NCBI RefSeq assembly: GCF_020400725.1
Contig: NZ_JAINVG010000011.1
Location: forward strand, 62,001-126,000
Direction: 5' to 3'
Length of the DNA: 64,000 nt
Source: Streptomyces sp. NK15101
GTDB taxonomy: Bacteria > Actinomycetota > Actinomycetes > Streptomycetales > Streptomycetaceae
A program made the translations under genes and the position numbers. Below, piece after piece: positions 18,178 through 27,226 of the stretch. The stretch's first letter is position 1; every line of letters starts with the position of its first letter. The notes under the pieces were generated by a model, which saw only the letters and a program-made list of their open reading frames with translations, searched no databases and was not told the DNA's origin.

Positions 18178-18633
18178 CGCCCGGCACACCCTCGCCCCAA
18201 CGCGACACCACCGCCGCCGGACCGCCGCCGGAAGGACGGACGACTCGTCGCCCGGCACCTGAACCGCCGGCGAGCGGAGTCGCGGCGCCGGCCGACGGAC
18301 CGGCTCCGGTTCGAGCGCGTTCGACTCGGCTCGGAACTCGTCCCGACACCCGTCAGGGCCCCGTACTGTTGATCACGCGCCAGCGGTTCTCAGTGGTACC
18401 GCGATGTGGAAAGCCCCGAACCCGCCCTCGCGGCCCCGGATCTGCACGTGGTGATGTGCCGTGCGATGTGCACCTTTACCTGTACGCGATGCTGAGCTGC
18501 ACCGTTGTCGGGGATTCGAACCCCAGCGTTGCTCTTCACGCACCAGGAGTGGGCCGGAAAACCGCCGGCCCTCGGTGTGTGCACGCCTCCGAAGCCGCTA
18601 CCTGCTCCACATGGCCCCGCCCTGCCGGACTGC
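18178..18633 (+). other. Intergenic region with no gene, containing a tRNA-T-arm-like element
   Basis: About 455 bases without a convincing coding frame on either strand. The only structure noted is the hairpin and T-arm-like pair annotated separately at 18510-18581. Confidence 0.4.
18510..18581 (-). other. tRNA-like remnant: T-arm plus long hairpin
   Basis: Read on the minus strand, GGGGTTCGAATCCCC at 18510-18524 is a perfect T-stem-loop sequence. Twelve bases upstream is a long hairpin (18537-18581) whose inner part is GGGCCGG, a 7-base loop, then CCGGCCC. No acceptor-stem partner is found, so this is not a working tRNA. It could be a remnant or a chance palindrome. Confidence 0.3.
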
Positions 18634-19104
18634 TCAGTCCAGCAGGTCGACCTCCCAGTTCGTACGCTGGATCCGCACGTCGACCTCGCGGATCTCCCGG
18701 GCGAGCGCATCCGCCTGAGCGCGCAGTTCCGCGACCGGGAGCGCGGAAAGCATCAGCAACTCGGACCGAAGCTGCCGGCCGTATCCCCGCTCGCCGCTCC
18801 CCGCCGCCGCGTCCGCCGCCGCGGTGACCACGGAGTGGCGCAACCGCAGGACGTCGCGGCGCGCGAGGGCGTCGGTGAGCGTGCCGTCCGGACCCATCTC
18901 CACAGTGGCATTGGTCCGGTTGATCCGACGGATCAGCGTCTCCAGAGAGTCCAGCACCTCACCGACCTCAGCCAGCAGCTGAGCCGCGTCCTCGGCGGGG
19001 GTCTCCCCCTCCTGGTACCGCGCACTGCTGACGACGCGCGCTCGCAGCTGTTCCACACGGCGCGTCGCCTCCGCACGTTCCGCCAGTGCCTCGGCAAGCT
19101 TCAC
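18634..19104 (-). CDS. DIP1984 family protein
   Basis: A 156-residue helical protein. GTG 19104 fits because the family starts at KLAEALAERAE and GGAGG lies about 10 bases upstream; the longer upstream reading is Arg-rich noise. Family landmarks are YQEGETPAEDAAQLLAEVGE, LIRRINRTNATVE and the C-terminal REVDVRIQRTNWEVDLLD. It is predicted to be coiled. The function of DIP1984 proteins, sometimes labelled septicolysin-like, is unknown. Confidence 0.8.
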   Translation of the reverse strand: MKLAEALAERAEATRRVEQLRARVVSSARYQEGETPAEDAAQLLAEVGEVLDSLETLIRRINRTNATVEMGPDGTLTDALARRDVLRLRHSVVTAAADAAAGSGERGYGRQLRSELLMLSALPVAELRAQADALAREIREVDVRIQRTNWEVDLLD

Positions 19105-19154
19105 TGTCTCCACCTCCCCCTCCATGAGCTCGCACGAGTATATGAGCGTGCGCG

Positions 19155-19260
19155 GAGCGCGTCCGCCGCGCCCAGGCGGACGGACGGGTCGCCGCCGGCG
19201 TCGACCCGTACCGCGCCATCGAGCTGATCTACGCCCCGCCGTACCACCGGCTGCTCGTCG
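19155..19260 (+). pseudogene. C-terminal fragment of a TetR-family regulator
   Basis: The frame at 19155 reads RVAAGVDPYRAIELIYAPPY followed by HRLLV, typical of the last helices of TetR C-terminal domains. There is no N-terminal HTH upstream, because the DIP1984 gene occupies that strand in reverse. It is a small remnant. Confidence 0.4.
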
Positions 19261-19451
19261 TGCCATCCGTTGGTGGCCGGGTCAGGGCGGGCAACCCGCC
19301 TTCTTCGAGCCTACGAGCGGCTTCTGACAGCGCCGACCTCGCAAGGCTCCTGACGACACCGATGAGGATCGATGGAACCGGCTGTGCCCACATGCCGTGA
19401 CGGCCGCACCGGAGCCCGCAGAAGGCGGACGCTCACGGGGGCTGTGACGGC

Positions 19452-19778
19452 ATGCCCGCCATGGCATCGGAGATGCGGGAGGACGAGGGCGAGTACTACT
19501 GCTTCCGGTCCGCTCACGTGGAGAGCGAGGAGGCGTGGGTCTTCGAGTTGAGCGAGGCGCGTCCGGCCCCTGCTTCCTGGGCCGGGACGGAGCATGAGGG
19601 GGCCGTCATGCCCGGCGTCGTCATGGTTGCCGTAGTCGCCCATGACGCAGAGGTGGAGAAGCCGCCGTTCGTGCGCTTCGATCCGGAGCAACCGGTGCCT
19701 TTCGCATTGATGAAACGGTTCGTTGCGCGCGTTGCCGAGATGCCGGACGGCCTCGAAGGGGAACAGCCGCCCAGGTAG
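19452..19778 (+). CDS. Small hypothetical protein
   Basis: A 108-residue acidic protein beginning MPAMASEMREDEGEYY, with a possible internal start at the later methionines. It shows no membrane segment, Cys motif or recognised domain. Alternating strand and helix propensity with a VMVAVVAHDAEV core suggests a folded protein. No clear operon partner. Confidence 0.45.
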   Translation: MPAMASEMREDEGEYYCFRSAHVESEEAWVFELSEARPAPASWAGTEHEGAVMPGVVMVAVVAHDAEVEKPPFVRFDPEQPVPFALMKRFVARVAEMPDGLEGEQPPR

Positions 19779-19868
19779 AGGGCCGCTTTCACCGCTGGTC
19801 AGGGTCGCGGGACGTCGAGTCCGACGTACGCGTACCGGCGAGGCCGACGCCGCCCGTACGCTGCGATC

Positions 19869-20567
19869 ATGGACAACCCCGTGCTCACCGCCCGCGAACT
19901 GCTGCGGGACCGATTTCCCGACGCCCAGGCGGCCTTCCTCGCCGGCAGCGTGCTGACCGATCGCCGGACGCCCGCATCCGATCTGGACATCGTGGTTCTC
20001 CTGGACGGGCCGCCCGCACCCCACCGGGAGAACCTCGTGTACCGCGGCTGGCCCGTGGAGCTGTTCGTACAGACGGAGGCCGTCTGGCGCGGCTTCGCCG
20101 ACCAGGAGGCCGCGACGCGGAGATCGCCGCTGCTCGCCATGTGTGCCGACGGCATGCTCCTGGTGGACAGGGACGGACTGGGCGCCTCGCTTCAGGACGA
20201 GGCACGCAGGCGCTGGGCCGCGGGCCCGCCGCCGCTCTCGGACCACGAGCGCGACCACCAGCGGTACGTCCTGACCGACCTGCTCGATGACCTGCGTGGC
20301 TGCACGGACCCCGCGGAGCGGGTGTATCTGGTCTCGCACGTCCTCCAGCGTGCCTCGGAGCTGGTCCTGCTGACCGGCGGACACTGGCTCGGCGCCGGCA
20401 AGTGGTTGTCACGGCGGCTGGCCGCGGCCGACCCCGCGGTGCACCGCGCGTTGTCCGAAGCCGCCCCGCGGGCGATCGCCGGGGACGCGGAGGCCTTCAC
20501 CGCGGTCGTGACAGAGGTGCTGGACCTGGCCGGCGGCCCGTTGTGGGACGGGTACGCCATCCGGTGA
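19869..20567 (+). CDS. Nucleotidyltransferase-fold protein
   Basis: A 232-residue protein with the minimal nucleotidyltransferase signature: AGSVLTDRRTPASDLDIVVL gives the GS-x-DxD pattern, with a third carboxylate candidate in VYRGWPVELFV. A helical C-terminal half follows. Relatives transfer nucleotides to small molecules such as aminoglycosides, or to proteins. The acceptor is not predictable, and resistance should not be assumed. Confidence 0.72.
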   Translation: MDNPVLTARELLRDRFPDAQAAFLAGSVLTDRRTPASDLDIVVLLDGPPAPHRENLVYRGWPVELFVQTEAVWRGFADQEAATRRSPLLAMCADGMLLVDRDGLGASLQDEARRRWAAGPPPLSDHERDHQRYVLTDLLDDLRGCTDPAERVYLVSHVLQRASELVLLTGGHWLGAGKWLSRRLAAADPAVHRALSEAAPRAIAGDAEAFTAVVTEVLDLAGGPLWDGYAIR

Positions 20568-20830
20568 CCGCTCGGCTCGGAGCCGACCGTGCCCGATTCA
20601 CCCGCCGGAACCGGCTCGTCCTCGTCGGCGACGAGCACCCGGTCGGTTCGGGCCTCGCCGTGACGACACCGAGGGAGCAGCGCGCCCAGTCGCGCTGGGC
20701 GCGTCTTCCGTCGGGTTCGACGCACTCCAGGGACCCGCGTTATCGGTAGCGTGATCAGCTGCCGCATGGAGTGACCATGCGCCCGGCCGGTCCGTGCAAG
20801 GGCTTCCGGCGGAGAGTGAATGAGGCTGCG

Positions 20831-21211
20831 ATGAGTGAACTGACGAAGCCCGAGATCGACCTTCCGGAGGGTGACGCCCCCACCGAGCTGACGATCCGCG
20901 ACCTCGTCGTCGGGGACGGGCCGGAGGCGAAGCCGGGCAGGGTCGTCCAGGTCCATTACGTCGGGGTCACCTTCGAGTCCGGAAGGGAGTTCGACGCCTC
21001 CTGGGACCGGGGCCGGCCGTTCAAGTTCGCCGTGGGCGGTGGCAGGGTCATCAAGGGCTGGGACCGCGGGATCAGGGGGATGAAGGTCGGCGGCCGGCGC
21101 GAGATCGTCATTCCCCCGCGCCTCGGCTACGGCAACCAGTCGCCCTCGTCGTTGATCCCGGCGGGCTCGACGCTCGTCTTCGTGGTGGACCTGCTCTCGG
21201 TCGCCGTCTGA
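20831..21211 (+). CDS. FKBP-type peptidyl-prolyl cis-trans isomerase
   Basis: A 126-residue single-domain FKBP without signal peptide. ATG 20831 follows a GAGG box; upstream in-frame methionines lack conservation. Key segments are VQVHYVGVTFESGREFDASW, VIKGWDRGIRGMKVGGRRE and IPPRLGYGNQ, which form the FK506/proline-binding pocket. It catalyses prolyl isomerisation in the cytoplasm. Confidence 0.9.
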   Translation: MSELTKPEIDLPEGDAPTELTIRDLVVGDGPEAKPGRVVQVHYVGVTFESGREFDASWDRGRPFKFAVGGGRVIKGWDRGIRGMKVGGRREIVIPPRLGYGNQSPSSLIPAGSTLVFVVDLLSVAV

Positions 21212-21440
21212 GGCCTTCTCAGCCTGAAGCCTCCTCGGTCCGAGGCCCTCTCGGTGCGAGGCCTGCGGCTCGGGGCGGGGTCGAGGTCGGGCCGGCTGTC
21301 CCGGGCCCGTACGAAGGCCGCAGGAGCGGACGCGGCGTACACCGCGCATCCGTCACCCGATCGTTCCGGGCACGGATCGTCGGGTCCCGGGAGGGTGGCG
21401 GTTCCTACGGTGAAGACATCAGAGGGAAGGACACGCACCC

Positions 21441-22334
21441 GTGCTGGATCAGCTCAACCAGGCGCTCGACCACATCGAGCACTGCCTCGAGGCGGAGGCC
21501 GGCCGGGAAGTCGACATCGCCGAAGTCGCCCGGATCGCGATGACGTCGGAGTACCACTTCCGGCGCCTGTTCTCGGCGCTCGCCGGGATGCCGCTCTCCG
21601 TGTACGTACGGCGCCGGCGCATGACGCTCGCCGGGGCCGAGGTACTGGGCGGGGAGCGGACGCTGCTCGACGTGGCCGTGCGGTACGGGTACGGCTCGGG
21701 CGAGGCGTTCGCGCGGGCGTTCCGGTCGGTGCACGGCATCGGGCCGGGCGAGGCCCGGCGCACGGGCGCGACGCTCACGGCGCAGTCGCGCATGTCCTTC
21801 CGTGTCGTCGTCGAAGGGAGTACGACCATGCGGTATCGGATCGTCGAGAAGGAAGCGTTTCGGGTCGTCGGCAGGAAGGCCCGGGTCCCCCTCGTGCACG
21901 AGGGGGTCAACGCGGCGGCCGCGGCGCACGTGGAGAGCCTGGACGAGCAGGCGATCGTCAGGATGAAGGAGCTGGCCGACGGGGAGCCGGAGGGGGTCCT
22001 GTCGGCGGTGGTGCACCTGACCGACAGCCGGGAGGAGGGCGCGGAGGTGGACTACTGGATCGGCGTGGTCGCCGATCCGGAGGCTGCCGCGGACGAGCTC
22101 GACGCGCTCGACGTGCCGGCCGGCACCTGGGCGGTATTCGACAACCACGGGCCGTATCCGAGCGCCCTCCAGGAGCTGTGGCGGGACGTGTTCACGCAGT
22201 GGTTCCCCTCGAACCCGTACGCGAGCCGGCCGGGTCCGGAGCTGCTGCGGACGCAGCCGGTGGAGATCGGCACGGAGACGGACTCCCAGCTGTGGATCCC
22301 GGTCGAGCGGGTCAGCGGGAGCAGCGGGGCGTGA
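21441..22334 (+). CDS. AraC-family regulator with GyrI-like effector domain
   Basis: A 297-residue protein starting at GTG 21441. Residues 1-110 contain two HTH motifs of the AraC type (VDIAEVARIAMTSEYHFRRL and TLLDVAVRYGYGSGEAFARA). After a linker, residues about 130-290 form a GyrI/BmrR-like domain (YRIVEKEAFRVVGRK; EVDYWIGVV) that binds hydrophobic drugs. This SoxS/Rob-like layout suggests a drug- or metabolite-responsive activator. A strong terminator follows within 10 bases. Confidence 0.85.
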   Translation: MLDQLNQALDHIEHCLEAEAGREVDIAEVARIAMTSEYHFRRLFSALAGMPLSVYVRRRRMTLAGAEVLGGERTLLDVAVRYGYGSGEAFARAFRSVHGIGPGEARRTGATLTAQSRMSFRVVVEGSTTMRYRIVEKEAFRVVGRKARVPLVHEGVNAAAAAHVESLDEQAIVRMKELADGEPEGVLSAVVHLTDSREEGAEVDYWIGVVADPEAAADELDALDVPAGTWAVFDNHGPYPSALQELWRDVFTQWFPSNPYASRPGPELLRTQPVEIGTETDSQLWIPVERVSGSSGA

Positions 22335-22343
22335 GAGCGGACG

Positions 22344-22377
22344 CGGGCGCCGCCTTCCGCGGGGAAGGCGGCGCCCG
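22344..22377 (+). terminator. Strong hairpin terminator after the AraC-type gene
   Basis: A perfect 15-bp stem (starting CGGGCGCCGCC, with loop GCGG) begins 10 bases after the regulator stop. There is no U-run, as is usual in Streptomyces. Confidence 0.65.
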
Positions 22378-22845
22378 GGTCCACGCCGACGCGCGGTTCG
22401 GACGCGGGGACAGTCACACGACCTCGGTCATCGGCCGCGGTGCCGAGAGCGGGACCGTCCCCACGCATCCTCGCTCCACCGATCGGCATGCACATCGTCA
22501 CCACGCAGCAACGGGCCGCTGCCGCCGCGCTCGGTCCGGGGGCTGCGATGCCGGTTCCATCTGCAGTGGATCTACCTTCCCGTAGGTTTCGCCGTGGCCA
22601 TGGTCCCATTGCTGTTCGCCGGTGGCGGCGGGACACCGCTCTCCGGCAGCGCACCGAAGGGCGTGCTGACCGGAACGGGCCTGAGGGAGCCTGGACCTGG
22701 CGGTGACCGCTGAACGAGTTGGAAAGGGCTCAACGAGCGAACGGCATGCCTGGTTTCACCGTCCGTGTCCCGTACCCTCACTCCACGTGACGCCGAGTGA
22801 GCATCCGTTCGGTGTTCATGCCCGTCGTGAGGGAGCCGCATCGTC
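22378..22845 (+). other. Intergenic region with possible membrane-protein remnant
   Basis: About 470 bases. A plus-strand frame near 22563-22705 reads WIYLPVGFAVAMVPLLFAG and then a Gly-rich tail to a stop, resembling one membrane helix of a lost gene. No start or ribosome site supports it. Nothing else is recognised. Confidence 0.25.
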
Positions 22846-23718
22846 ATGCCCATGTTGCTGATCAAGGGTTCGTACCACCTCGTCAACGGCCGGCCGGACG
22901 GAGACACCATCCAGTTCGTGGCGGACGAGAAGGAGGAGTGGAACCTCGTCCCCGGCCCCCACAAGGTCAAGCGCAACGGGTCCGGCAAGGCCAAGCTGAG
23001 ACTGGACGCCATCGACACGCTGGAGACCCACTACGCGCGCGAAGGCAACCCCGAGGTCCACCAGCCGTGGCTCCACGGCCGCGCCGCCCGGGACGAGCTG
23101 ACGAAATGGCTCGGCTTCACCACCGTCGAGCGCGCGCCGGACGAGACGGTCACCGCGGCCACTCCCACGACCAGGCCCGGCTGGATCCTCACCCGCGGCG
23201 CGGGCCGTGACAAGCGCTGTATCGCCCTTGCCGGCAAGGGCACGCCCCCGGGCACGAGCGGCACGTGGATCAACGTCGACGAGGCGCTGCTGCGTACCAC
23301 GTTCAACCATCACGTGCTCTTGGCGGGTCTGGCCTACCCGACGTACTACACCAACCTCTTCCCCGACCTGCGCGACGAGTTGACCGCCGCGGTGCGCCAG
23401 GCGCAGGAGGAGGAGAAGGGCCTGTGGAGGGACGACGACACGCTCGACGGCGCGACCGTCACCGGCATCGACTCCCTTCAGGACGACGTGGTGATCCTGC
23501 CCAAGCTGTTCCGGCGCCTGGTGGATTACCTGTACCTCGGCGACCCCGACAACCCGGATCTGACCGGTTTCCCCGCCTTCCTCGACGAAGCCGCGGACGA
23601 GTTCTGGATCATCTCCACCAGCCACCCCACCACCGGCCTCGACGCCGTCGTCGAGGTCATCGACGGCAAGGTGCGGATGACCCATCCGCCGGAGGACCTC
23701 GTCTTCGTCGAGAACTGA
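22846..23718 (+). CDS. Staphylococcal-nuclease-fold (SNase/thermonuclease-like) protein
   Basis: A 290-residue protein without signal peptide. SNase landmarks are present: GRPDGDTIQFV, LRLDAIDTLETHY (catalytic Arg and Glu positions), HGRAARDELTKWLGF, and VLLAGLAYPTYYTNLF followed by QAQEEEKGLW. The C-terminal 80 residues are an added domain. It starts a tight four-gene run with a dehydrogenase small subunit, a GMC oxidoreductase and a histidine phosphatase. Whether it cuts nucleic acid or acts structurally is unknown. Confidence 0.75.
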   Translation: MPMLLIKGSYHLVNGRPDGDTIQFVADEKEEWNLVPGPHKVKRNGSGKAKLRLDAIDTLETHYAREGNPEVHQPWLHGRAARDELTKWLGFTTVERAPDETVTAATPTTRPGWILTRGAGRDKRCIALAGKGTPPGTSGTWINVDEALLRTTFNHHVLLAGLAYPTYYTNLFPDLRDELTAAVRQAQEEEKGLWRDDDTLDGATVTGIDSLQDDVVILPKLFRRLVDYLYLGDPDNPDLTGFPAFLDEAADEFWIISTSHPTTGLDAVVEVIDGKVRMTHPPEDLVFVEN

Positions 23719-23730
23719 ACGAGGAGCGCC

Positions 23731-24129
23731 ATGACCCCCGCCGCGGATTTCCGCGCCCTGTCCGAACTCCTGACCGGCGAAACTCCGCTGGACCAAGCCA
23801 CCGCAGACGCGCACCGCACCCGCCTCGAAGCCCACTACGCGGCAGCGCTCACCCGCCTGATCGACACCTACCGCAGCGTCTCCGGCGAGCCCGATCCGGG
23901 AGCGGCGCTGTTCGCCGCGGTCAACGCCGACCCCGAGCTCGCCCGTGTCGCCCGCGAGACCCTCGCCATCTGGTACACCGCCCAGTTCGCCCGTCCCGAC
24001 AACACCCAGGTCGGGCCCGAGACACCCGCCCGCTACCGCGAAGGCCTGGTGTGGCGGGTGATCCAGGCCCACCCGCTCTCCGCCGCGCCGGTGCCCGGCG
24101 GGTACGGCTACTGGGCCCGGCACCCCTGA
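23731..24129 (+). CDS. Small subunit of an FAD-dependent dehydrogenase (sorbitol/gluconate dehydrogenase type)
   Basis: A 132-residue helical protein, 12 bases after the SNase-fold gene with GAGGAG before the ATG. The pattern FRALSELLTGETPLD and LAIWYTAQFARPDN, with a closing YWARHP, resembles the small subunits that pair with GMC-type catalytic subunits. The catalytic gene follows 17 bases later. No Tat signal is visible, unlike many small subunits. It probably stabilises the partner enzyme. Confidence 0.65.
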   Translation: MTPAADFRALSELLTGETPLDQATADAHRTRLEAHYAAALTRLIDTYRSVSGEPDPGAALFAAVNADPELARVARETLAIWYTAQFARPDNTQVGPETPARYREGLVWRVIQAHPLSAAPVPGGYGYWARHP

Positions 24130-24146
24130 GACGAGGAACCCTTCCC

Positions 24147-25844
24147 ATGGACACTGCCTACGACGTCGTCATCGTCGGTGCCGGCGTGGCAGGAGCCCTG
24201 TGCGCCTGCCGGATCAAGGAATCCAAGCCCCAGGCGCGCGTCCTGCTCATCGACGCCGGCGACAACGCCGTCGATGACGCCCAGCGCGCCGCGTTCGTCG
24301 ACGCCTACCAGCTCTCCGCCTCGAAGAACGTGCCCTCGCCGTACGCGGCCCTGCGCAACAACAAGGACGGCTACGCCCCCTCCTCGGACGGCGTCGGCGA
24401 CCCGGTCGCGATGAACCGCTACTACGTCGAGACCGGACCCGACCTGTACAAGAGCGGGTTCCAACGCATGGTCGGCGGCAGCACCTGGGCCTGGCGCGGC
24501 AACAGCCCCCGCTTCCTGCCCAGCGACTTCGAGATGAAGACCCGCTTCGGCGTCGCGGTGGACTGGCCCCTGACGTACAGCGACCTCGAACCCTTCTACG
24601 CGCAGGCCGAGAACGAACTCGGCGTCTCCGGCAACCGCGCCGAATGGGAGACCGCCACCCCGCGCAGCACGGACTTCCCGATGCCCGGCATCGTCGCCAG
24701 CTACGGCGACGAGCTCGTGCGGACCGCCCTGGCCTCTCTCAAGGAGATCGACGAGGTGCCGCTCACCGTGGTCACCACCCCACAGGCCCGCAACTCACGC
24801 GACTACCAGGGCCGGCCCGCCTGCCAGGGCAACTCCAGCTGCATCCCGGTCTGCCCCTCCGGCGCCAAGTACGACGCCTCCGTCCACGTGCTGCGGGCCC
24901 GGGACGAGCTCGGCGTCGAGGTGCGCACCGGCTGCACCGTCACCCGCCTCGCCCCAAGGCCCGGCACGGCGTCGCCGACCGTGGTCTTCCGCGACTGGAC
25001 CACCACCGACCGCCTCGAGCAGCAGGTCGACGGCACGCACGTCGTCCTCGCCCTCAACGCGATCGAGACGCCGAAGCTGTGGCTGATCTCCGGACTGGAC
25101 AACCGCAGCGACCAGGTCGGCCGCAACCTCATGGACCACCTCGCCGAGGAGGTCGTCGGCCTCTTCGGACAGCCCGTCTTCCCCTTCCGCGGCCCCCAGT
25201 CCACCCTGAGCATCGAAACCTTCCGTGACGGCGACTGGCGGCGCACCACCGGCGCGTTCCGCATGACCATCGGCAACGACGGGTGGGGCCGCTTCGAATC
25301 CCCCGGCGCCGCCCTCGACAAGCTCATGTGGGATCCGGTGGCCAAGCGGCTCAAGCACTACGGCGACGACCTGCAGCACCGGCTCGCCGAGCGCGTCACC
25401 CGCATGATGCGGATCGGCTACTCCACCGAGCAACTACCGGACCCCGCCAACCGCGTCACCCTCTCCGACCAGCGCGACGGACTCGACGTCCCACGCCCCA
25501 AGATCGCCTTCAAGGTCGACGAGTACTCCAAGCGCGCCCTCGCCTACGGACACTCCGTCGCACGCCGCATCTGGGAACACCTGGAACACACCGCCGGCGC
25601 AGAGGAGGTCGAGCCGCTCCAGCCGACCTTGAAGTACAACGGCGCCGGCCACCCCATGGGCACCACCCGCATGGGCACCGACCGTGCCACCTCCGTCGTC
25701 GACGCCGACGGCCGCTCCCATGCACACCCCAGCCTCTGGATCGTCGGCAACTCCGTCTTCCCCACCGGCAGTACCGCCAATCCCACCCTCACCCTCGCCG
25801 CTCTCACCCTCCGCACGGCCGACAGACTCGCCGCAAGCCTGTGA
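24147..25844 (+). CDS. GMC-family FAD-dependent oxidoreductase, catalytic subunit
   Basis: A 565-residue flavoprotein; ATG 24147 follows GAGGAA. The N-terminal FAD site is VVIVGAGVAGALCACRI, with VGGSTWAWRGNSPRF and C-terminal HPMGTTRMG and NSVFPTGSTANPTLTLAA giving the GMC active-site His region. ACQGNSSCIPVCPSGAKYD is a Cys cluster like that binding a 3Fe-4S centre in FAD-glucose-dehydrogenase-type enzymes. Together with the small subunit upstream it is likely a dehydrogenase passing electrons onward, not an oxidase. The sugar or alcohol substrate is unknown. Confidence 0.85.
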   Translation: MDTAYDVVIVGAGVAGALCACRIKESKPQARVLLIDAGDNAVDDAQRAAFVDAYQLSASKNVPSPYAALRNNKDGYAPSSDGVGDPVAMNRYYVETGPDLYKSGFQRMVGGSTWAWRGNSPRFLPSDFEMKTRFGVAVDWPLTYSDLEPFYAQAENELGVSGNRAEWETATPRSTDFPMPGIVASYGDELVRTALASLKEIDEVPLTVVTTPQARNSRDYQGRPACQGNSSCIPVCPSGAKYDASVHVLRARDELGVEVRTGCTVTRLAPRPGTASPTVVFRDWTTTDRLEQQVDGTHVVLALNAIETPKLWLISGLDNRSDQVGRNLMDHLAEEVVGLFGQPVFPFRGPQSTLSIETFRDGDWRRTTGAFRMTIGNDGWGRFESPGAALDKLMWDPVAKRLKHYGDDLQHRLAERVTRMMRIGYSTEQLPDPANRVTLSDQRDGLDVPRPKIAFKVDEYSKRALAYGHSVARRIWEHLEHTAGAEEVEPLQPTLKYNGAGHPMGTTRMGTDRATSVVDADGRSHAHPSLWIVGNSVFPTGSTANPTLTLAALTLRTADRLAASL

Positions 25845-25857
25845 CCGCACATCGATC

Positions 25858-26511
25858 ATGACCGTCACCACACGTCTGGACATCGCCCGCCACGGACAAG
25901 CCCGGTGCAACGTCGAAGGCCGCGTCGGCGGGCCGAAGACCTGCACCGGACTCACCGACCTCGGCCGGCGACAGACCGAACGCCTGGCTGCCCGGCTCGC
26001 CGCTGCGCAGAGCACCGACGGCCGGATCGACGCCGTCTACGCGGGGCCCCGCCGACGCCTTCAGGAGAGCGGTCGCCTCCTCTCGGCGGCCCTGAACCTC
26101 CCTCTCCTCACCGATCCCGGCCTCGACGGCCCCCGGCACGGCCAAGCGGACGGCATGCTCTGGCGCGAGGTCGAATCGGCCTTCAAGGGAGCCCCGCAAG
26201 CCCATCCGGACCGCCCGTACGCACCTGGCGCCGAACCCTGGAACAGCTACCTGGCCCGAGCGACCCGACACCTCGCGGAGCTCATCGAACGCCACGACGG
26301 TCAGCACATCCTGCTGGCGGCCCACGGAGAAACCCTCCACGCGGCCTGCCATCTCCTCCTCGGCATCCCGGTGAGCAAGAGCTCGGCCATCGGCTTCGGC
26401 ACCTCCCACGCAGGCCTCACCCGCTTCGAACGGCGCCAGGACGGCTACGACAACACGCGCTGGATCCTCGCCGCCCTCGACGACACCGCGCATCTGGACG
26501 GGTCCGGCTGA
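25858..26511 (+). CDS. Histidine phosphatase family protein
   Basis: A 217-residue phosphoglycerate-mutase-like enzyme. The catalytic motif is LDIARHGQARCN, with a second Arg in YAGPRRRLQESG and the distal LLAAHGETLHAACH. It begins 13 bases after the dehydrogenase and ends the run of four plus-strand genes. The substrate may be a sugar phosphate linked to the dehydrogenase step; that link is inferred. Confidence 0.82.
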   Translation: MTVTTRLDIARHGQARCNVEGRVGGPKTCTGLTDLGRRQTERLAARLAAAQSTDGRIDAVYAGPRRRLQESGRLLSAALNLPLLTDPGLDGPRHGQADGMLWREVESAFKGAPQAHPDRPYAPGAEPWNSYLARATRHLAELIERHDGQHILLAAHGETLHAACHLLLGIPVSKSSAIGFGTSHAGLTRFERRQDGYDNTRWILAALDDTAHLDGSG

Positions 26512-26698
26512 CGAACCGCGCCCCACCGGATGGGATCCAGCACACGGCGAAGGCGGAGTCCGAGGGAAGACGTACGTGAACGACCAGGACGGTCCCGGCG
26601 CTCCGTGGGTGGCGGGACCTGATCGGCGGTCCGGCCGAGGGCGGTGGCCGGTGCGCACAGCCGGACCAGAGCTCCGGATTCCGTCCGGGGCGTCCGCC

Positions 26699-27106
26699 CT
26701 ACCTGCCGCCTCGTGCCCTCTCGTGAGCGGCCAGTTCCCCTGCGTTGCCGACGAAGGCCGGGCCACAGCCTGGCGGCAGACGATCGACGACCATCGCCAC
26801 CGCGGCCCGCGCGCTGTCCGTCACGGCGATCCGCGGACTGCGCCGACTCGGCCCTTCGACGTAGTACCGGCCGTCCCCGAGCGTGCCGATGTAGGGGACG
26901 TCCCAGGTGTAGTCCCTCTCCGTACACCTGCTGAAGTGCAGCTCCCACATGCCGGTCCACGGATGGAGCCGACGAAGCGCCGGTTCGGCATGCGCTACCC
27001 GAGCCAGCGCGGCGAACGACTTCCGGAGCGGTGATCCTTCCGGCGGGACGGGTTCGCCGTAAGTGGTGAGGACCTTCTGCCAGGCTGCGTCGACGGTGCT
27101 GGTCAT
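26699..27106 (-). CDS. DUF6193-like protein
   Basis: A protein of about 135 residues starting at MTSTVDAAWQKVL (ATG 27106). The centre HPWTGMWELHFSRCTERDY plus VPYIGTLGDGRYYVEGP resembles DUF6193, described as natural-product-biosynthesis associated in Streptomyces. There is no biosynthetic gene beside it here. Function is unknown. Confidence 0.6.
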   Translation of the reverse strand: MTSTVDAAWQKVLTTYGEPVPPEGSPLRKSFAALARVAHAEPALRRLHPWTGMWELHFSRCTERDYTWDVPYIGTLGDGRYYVEGPSRRSPRIAVTDSARAAVAMVVDRLPPGCGPAFVGNAGELAAHERARGGR

Positions 27107-27226
27107 ACCGCGATTGTGCGGACTCTCCACGCGACCCGGCAACAGACGTCCTGGCCCTGAGGAGACGTTCTCGCTCGGCCGCAGCCCCTCCGGAATCGAA
27201 TCCGACCGGGCCGCCCCGTACCCCGA

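Noticed and set aside
18505..19227. Plus-strand open frame across the T-arm-like element and the DIP1984 gene
   Set aside because: The sequence reads like antisense of a structured RNA and of the DIP1984 gene, with no domain or ribosome site.
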